DNA of 64,000 nucleotides from Flavobacterium sp. GSB-24. Lineage in GTDB: Bacteria > Bacteroidota > Bacteroidia > Flavobacteriales > Flavobacteriaceae. The DNA is taken from NCBI RefSeq assembly GCF_027924665.1, contig NZ_AP027043.1:4402001-4466000 (forward strand), written 5' to 3'. Positions within the stretch are counted from its first letter, which is position 1. Every line of letters starts with the position of its first letter. Position numbers and translations under genes: made by a program. The notes beneath the pieces are model-generated. The model saw only the letters and a program-made list of their open reading frames with translations, searched no databases and was not told the origin of the DNA. This document shows, piece after piece, positions 63,822 through 64,000 of the stretch.

Positions 63822-64000
63822 ATATCTATATTGTTAAAGTTGCAGCAAAAGTTTTAGAACCTACAAATCAATTCGATTCTATCAAGTTTAAAACAACTGT
63901 AATTTTTCTGAAAGCTAAAAAACAAAGGGTATGCCAAGAAAAACAAATATTTGCAAGTAATTAATTATCAAGATAATAAAGAACAAAATAGTAATTACAC

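Overview
The window is AT-rich DNA from the Bacteroidota, most likely a Flavobacterium-type member of the Flavobacteriaceae. The evidence is a SusC/SusD pair, TonB-dependent receptors with carboxypeptidase-like N-terminal domains, a protein with a type IX secretion (T9SS) C-terminal sorting domain, propeller-type LytS kinases, LytTR regulators, TAnnTTTG-like promoter boxes, and a short 16S rRNA-like fragment whose remembered closest match is Flavobacterium. Functions are assigned by recognising motifs by eye; no database search was run.

Layout. 0-2.6 kb: a two-gene minus-strand unit for secreted proteins; one is an L-type-lectin-like protein that runs off the left edge. 2.6-4.1 kb: a gene-free stretch with a compact structured element and a strong dyad. 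4.1-11.7 kb: a membrane-anchored AraC regulator, small unknown genes, and a propeller histidine kinase with one complete and one output-less response regulator. 11.7-17.2 kb: an islet of three secreted-protein genes (two are YD-repeat paralogues) flanked by direct repeats, with a 16S rRNA-like fragment on its left and tRNA 3'-end fragments on its right. 17.2-31.4 kb: an oxidoreductase and regulator region with an FAD protein, a condensation-like acyltransferase, three HxlR regulators (two beside divergent oxidoreductase genes and one beside an azoreductase gene), an alpha/beta-hydrolase, a HEATH-motif secreted protein and a HAD phosphatase. 32.6-37.0 kb: a second LytTR/PAS-kinase/receiver signalling cluster, then a small membrane protein and an XRE regulator.

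38.5-52.0 kb is the most notable part: a minus-strand locus that reads as a complete utilisation system for cyanophycin or a similar beta-Asp-Arg polymer. It has a T9SS-exported S51 peptidase (cyanophycinase-like), a SusC/SusD import pair, two lipoprotein S51 peptidases, a YfcC-type inner-membrane carrier, an isoaspartyl peptidase, and two guanidine-group hydrolases that could take arginine to citrulline and ornithine. The exported peptidase and the SusC operon are each preceded by the same duplicated leader, built from two 41-nt elements (four related copies in all), which suggests one shared control.

52.8-64 kb: a membrane protein; a 7TM AraC regulator divergent from a TonB receptor and secreted tyrosine-phosphatase operon; a Kef-type antiporter; Hsp20; an AraC regulator and SDR pair; and a GNAT enzyme like those of Bacteroidota arginine operons.

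A dispersed repeat family, all copies in the same orientation, lies in gene-free gaps from 12.5 to 58.9 kb. Its 17-nt core has two hexamers around GAATC; in several copies the two hexamers change together. It may mark boundaries of acquired gene blocks.
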